Below, piece by piece: positions 5,232-7,058 of a stretch of 7,058 bases of DNA. The stretch covers positions 1-7,058 of the forward strand of contig CALLDA010000113.1 of NCBI GenBank assembly GCA_937998635.1. The letters run 5' to 3'. The DNA is from an uncultured Pseudomonadales bacterium (GTDB taxonomy: Bacteria; Pseudomonadota; Gammaproteobacteria; Pseudomonadales; Porticoccaceae). The number at the start of each line of letters is the position of its first letter. Positions within the stretch are counted from its first letter, which is position 1. The notes under the pieces were generated by a model, which saw only the letters and a list, made by a program, of their open reading frames with translations, made no database searches and was not told where the DNA came from. The position numbers and the translations under genes were made by a program.

Positions 5232-7058
5232 ATGGCCACTTCATACACAGGTTTATACCGTTATCTTGAATGGGACGGTACACAGCGAGAAGGCCATAGT
5301 GCCGATGACTTGATGGGTGCCCTGTCCGATGATTTTCTGTATTCCGGTGATATTCAGCAAGCCTTAAAAGCCATGCTCCGGCGCGGCACACCGATGATGG
5401 GTGGCCAGCGTATGTCGGGTGTTCACGACATGATTCGCAAGCTGCGCCAACAGCGACGGGAACAGTTGCAGCGCTATAAGCTCGATAGCGTTTTTGATGA
5501 CCTTAAAGAGCAGCTAGAGCAAATTCTCGATATGGAAAGAAGTACCGTCGAAGACTGGCTGGAGGGTCGAAGCAGGTCTGACGGCGAGCTAGATGGTCAG
5601 GAGAGTGATTCAGGCCCGCAAAGTTCAGAGCAGTCAGGTTCAGGCCAGCCAGGTTCAGAACAGGCGAACTCAAAAGAGGGGGCTGGTGCTGCCACAGATG
5701 GCGAACCATCCGGTAATTTTTCGAAGGATATTCTTAAAAATATCGCCTCACACAATCGGCAGCACCTGGAACAATTGCCTGAAGATGTCAGTGGGCGGAT
5801 TAAATCCTTGCAGGATTACGAGTTTCTCAATACCGAGGCCCAGCAAAAGTTCGACGAGCTGGTCAAGCAACTTCGTGACGCGGTCACCCAGACCTTCTTT
5901 AAAGATATTACCGAGATGGTTGATTCTATGTCGGAGGGCGATCTTTCTCGTATGAAAGATATGGTCAAAGCGCTGAACGACATGCTGGTCAAGAAAATCG
6001 CTGGAGAAGATCCCGGCTTTGAGCAGTTTATGGACAACTACGGCGATATGTTTGGCGACAATCCGCCCAGTTCCCTCGACGAATTGCTGGCCCAGATGGA
6101 AGCGCAAATGGCGGCTGCCCAGTCGTTGATGAATTCGCTCTCGCCGGAGCAACGGCAGCAACTAGAGTCTCTGTTTGATGGCAAGCTGGGTGATCCTGAA
6201 TTGCAAAAAGAGCTGATGAAGCTGGGTAAAGAGCTGTCTTTTTTGAATCCCCAGCCAGGGCGGCATAATTTTTCTGGCGAGGAATCCATAGATTTTCAGT
6301 CAGCCATGAAATTAATGGATGAACTGGAGCAGCTGGAAGGTCTGGAGCGGGATTTTCAGGGCGTGAGGGATTTTGCTGATCTCGATCATATCGACGAGGA
6401 GCTGGTTAAAGAGCTGCTCGGTGAAGAAGGCCTCGATGATCTCAATGAACTAAAAGATCTGGTCGAAACCCTGGAAAAAGCCGGTTACATCCGCAAGGAC
6501 GGCGATGGCTGGGAAATGACGCCACGGGGTTCGAGAATCATTGGCCAGAAAGCCCTGGAGGAAATTTATACTAAATTAAAGCATGCCAACCTGGGTGGTC
6601 ATCTGAGTAGCAAAGAGGGCAGTTTTGGAGATCAACAGGAGGATAGTAAGCCCTACGAGTTCGGTGACCCCCTGCATTTGCATATTCCGCGCACATTGAA
6701 AAACGCCATACGCCGGGAATTTACTCACGAACCTTTGTCAGCAGGGTCTCTGCCCACAGGGTCTCTGCCAACAGAATCTCCGCCCACAGAAGATAAGGCT
6801 GGAGAGTCCGATGGCTCACGAACACAGTCTCAGGCCCAGGTGCAAACTCGGACCGGAAAAGCGCTAAAGCAAGGGCCAAGGCTGAACTTGCATCAGGAAG
6901 ATTTTGAAATTCATCGTCATGAGCTAAACACCAAAACCTCGACCGTTCTCTTGCTCGATCTGTCCCTGTCGATGGCTTTGCGTGATGCTTTTTTACCCGC
7001 CAAAAAAGTCGCGCTGGCGCTGCATAATTTAATTACCAGCCGCTATCCTCGAGACAGC
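5232..7058 (+). CDS. VWA-domain partner protein of the AAA+ ATPase, 3'-truncated by the window edge (609 codons visible)
   Basis: This is the BchD/ViaA-like VWA partner of the upstream ATPase, likely cytoplasmic: there is no signal peptide or TM segment. Residues 1-110 form a basic, helical N-terminal domain (LYRYLEWDGTQ near the start, then RKLRQQRREQLQRYKLDS). Residues about 113-160 are a Ser/Gly/Gln/Glu-rich disordered linker with pentapeptide repeats. A long, acidic, helix-rich middle follows (about 160-400). A winged-helix-like segment at about 400-440 ends in GWEMTPRG (426-433). A second disordered linker (about 500-540) has GSLPT repeats. The VWA domain begins at about 570 with LLLDLSLSM; D576, S578 and S580 are the DxSxS residues of the metal-ion-dependent adhesion site (MIDAS). 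The next helix, FLPAKKVALALHNL, matches what I recall of the Rv0959-type family. Roughly 100 or more residues, including the remaining MIDAS residues, should lie beyond the window. In known pairs the VWA protein binds the AAA+ hexamer and links it to clients; the client here is unknown. Confidence 0.9.
   Translation, partial: MATSYTGLYRYLEWDGTQREGHSADDLMGALSDDFLYSGDIQQALKAMLRRGTPMMGGQRMSGVHDMIRKLRQQRREQLQRYKLDSVFDDLKEQLEQILDMERSTVEDWLEGRSRSDGELDGQESDSGPQSSEQSGSGQPGSEQANSKEGAGAATDGEPSGNFSKDILKNIASHNRQHLEQLPEDVSGRIKSLQDYEFLNTEAQQKFDELVKQLRDAVTQTFFKDITEMVDSMSEGDLSRMKDMVKALNDMLVKKIAGEDPGFEQFMDNYGDMFGDNPPSSLDELLAQMEAQMAAAQSLMNSLSPEQRQQLESLFDGKLGDPELQKELMKLGKELSFLNPQPGRHNFSGEESIDFQSAMKLMDELEQLEGLERDFQGVRDFADLDHIDEELVKELLGEEGLDDLNELKDLVETLEKAGYIRKDGDGWEMTPRGSRIIGQKALEEIYTKLKHANLGGHLSSKEGSFGDQQEDSKPYEFGDPLHLHIPRTLKNAIRREFTHEPLSAGSLPTGSLPTESPPTEDKAGESDGSRTQSQAQVQTRTGKALKQGPRLNLHQEDFEIHRHELNTKTSTVLLLDLSLSMALRDAFLPAKKVALALHNLITSRYPRDS
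5610..5669 (+). repeat. 15-bp in-frame repeat array, linker 1 of the VWA protein
   Basis: Four 15-nt units each begin with TCAG (5610-5624, 5625-5639, 5640-5654, 5655-5669) and encode the pentapeptides SGPQS, SEQSG, SGQPG and SEQAN (residues 127-146). The units are diverged but keep their register. A fifth, weaker unit (SKEGA) may follow. The region is a flexible hydrophilic linker, where copy-number change would alter only spacing. Confidence 0.75.
6744..6788 (+). repeat. 15-bp in-frame repeat array, linker 2 of the VWA protein
   Basis: Three 15-nt units at 6744-6758, 6759-6773 and 6774-6788 encode GSLPT, GSLPT and ESPPT (residues 505-519). The first two differ by one base. The array lies in a Ser/Thr/Pro/Gln-rich linker between the winged-helix-like segment and the VWA domain. 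Confidence 0.8.

Noticed and set aside
5748..6161. 137-residue minus-strand open frame opposite the VWA gene (also 4764-5129 and 5503-5709)
   Set aside because: These are antisense to genes with clear family motifs, have no ribosome binding site or recognisable domain, and show repeats only because they mirror the tandem arrays in the real gene.
3744..7058. Genuine magnesium chelatase (ChlI/ChlD) or aerobic cobaltochelatase (CobS/CobT)
   Set aside because: The ATPase is longer than CobS and differs from ChlI at Walker B. The VWA protein lacks the N-terminal AAA+ domain of ChlD, and no tetrapyrrole genes are present.

Overview
The window comes from a bacterium. Gene architecture, the mixed base composition, and the types of protein point to an aquatic or soil gammaproteobacterium (Pseudomonas/Cellvibrio/Alteromonas-like). 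That assignment is an impression from the proteins, not a computed result. Four protein-coding genes can be supported. No rRNA, tRNA, CRISPR array, insertion sequence or prophage gene is visible.

Left half, minus strand (166-3260). An 805-residue inner-membrane signalling protein (843-3260) has a periplasmic sensor region, a HAMP domain, a degenerate GGDEF domain (TGKSF at the signature site) and an EAL domain with its catalytic residues intact. It should act as a c-di-GMP phosphodiesterase or c-di-GMP effector. Downstream of it on the same strand is a 168-residue membrane-associated protein of unknown function (166-672), rich in Trp, Tyr and Cys. The 170-bp gap between them holds a small inverted repeat but no convincing terminator.

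Centre (3261-3743). This 483-bp region lies between divergently transcribed genes, so it should hold promoters for both directions. Its most striking element is a long inverted repeat (3340-3385) with perfect 9-bp outer arms. As + strand RNA the stem extends to 15 bp through two G-U pairs. A second, smaller imperfect inverted repeat is at 3475-3504.

Right half, plus strand (3744-7058). A two-gene operon encodes a 467-residue ChlI/MoxR-type AAA+ ATPase and a VWA (von Willebrand factor A) protein whose gene runs off the right edge just after the VWA metal-binding motif DLSLS. The pair resembles the 'magnesium chelatase-like' AAA+/VWA pair that I recall from actinobacteria (Rv0958/Rv0959 type). 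No chlorophyll or cobalamin chelatase gene is visible, so 'Mg-chelatase' is a fold label and not a function. By analogy with RavA-ViaA and other MoxR-VWA pairs, the ATPase probably acts as a chaperone or remodeller and the VWA protein as its adaptor. The target is unknown.

Three short tandem arrays cluster in this operon: a 14-bp repeat (three near-identical copies plus a decayed one) in the intergenic spacer just before the second gene's ribosome binding site, and two 15-bp in-frame arrays giving pentapeptide repeats in disordered linkers of the VWA protein. The operon and the membrane protein are the least understood parts of the window. I see no clear evidence of a wholly new defence or mobile system.
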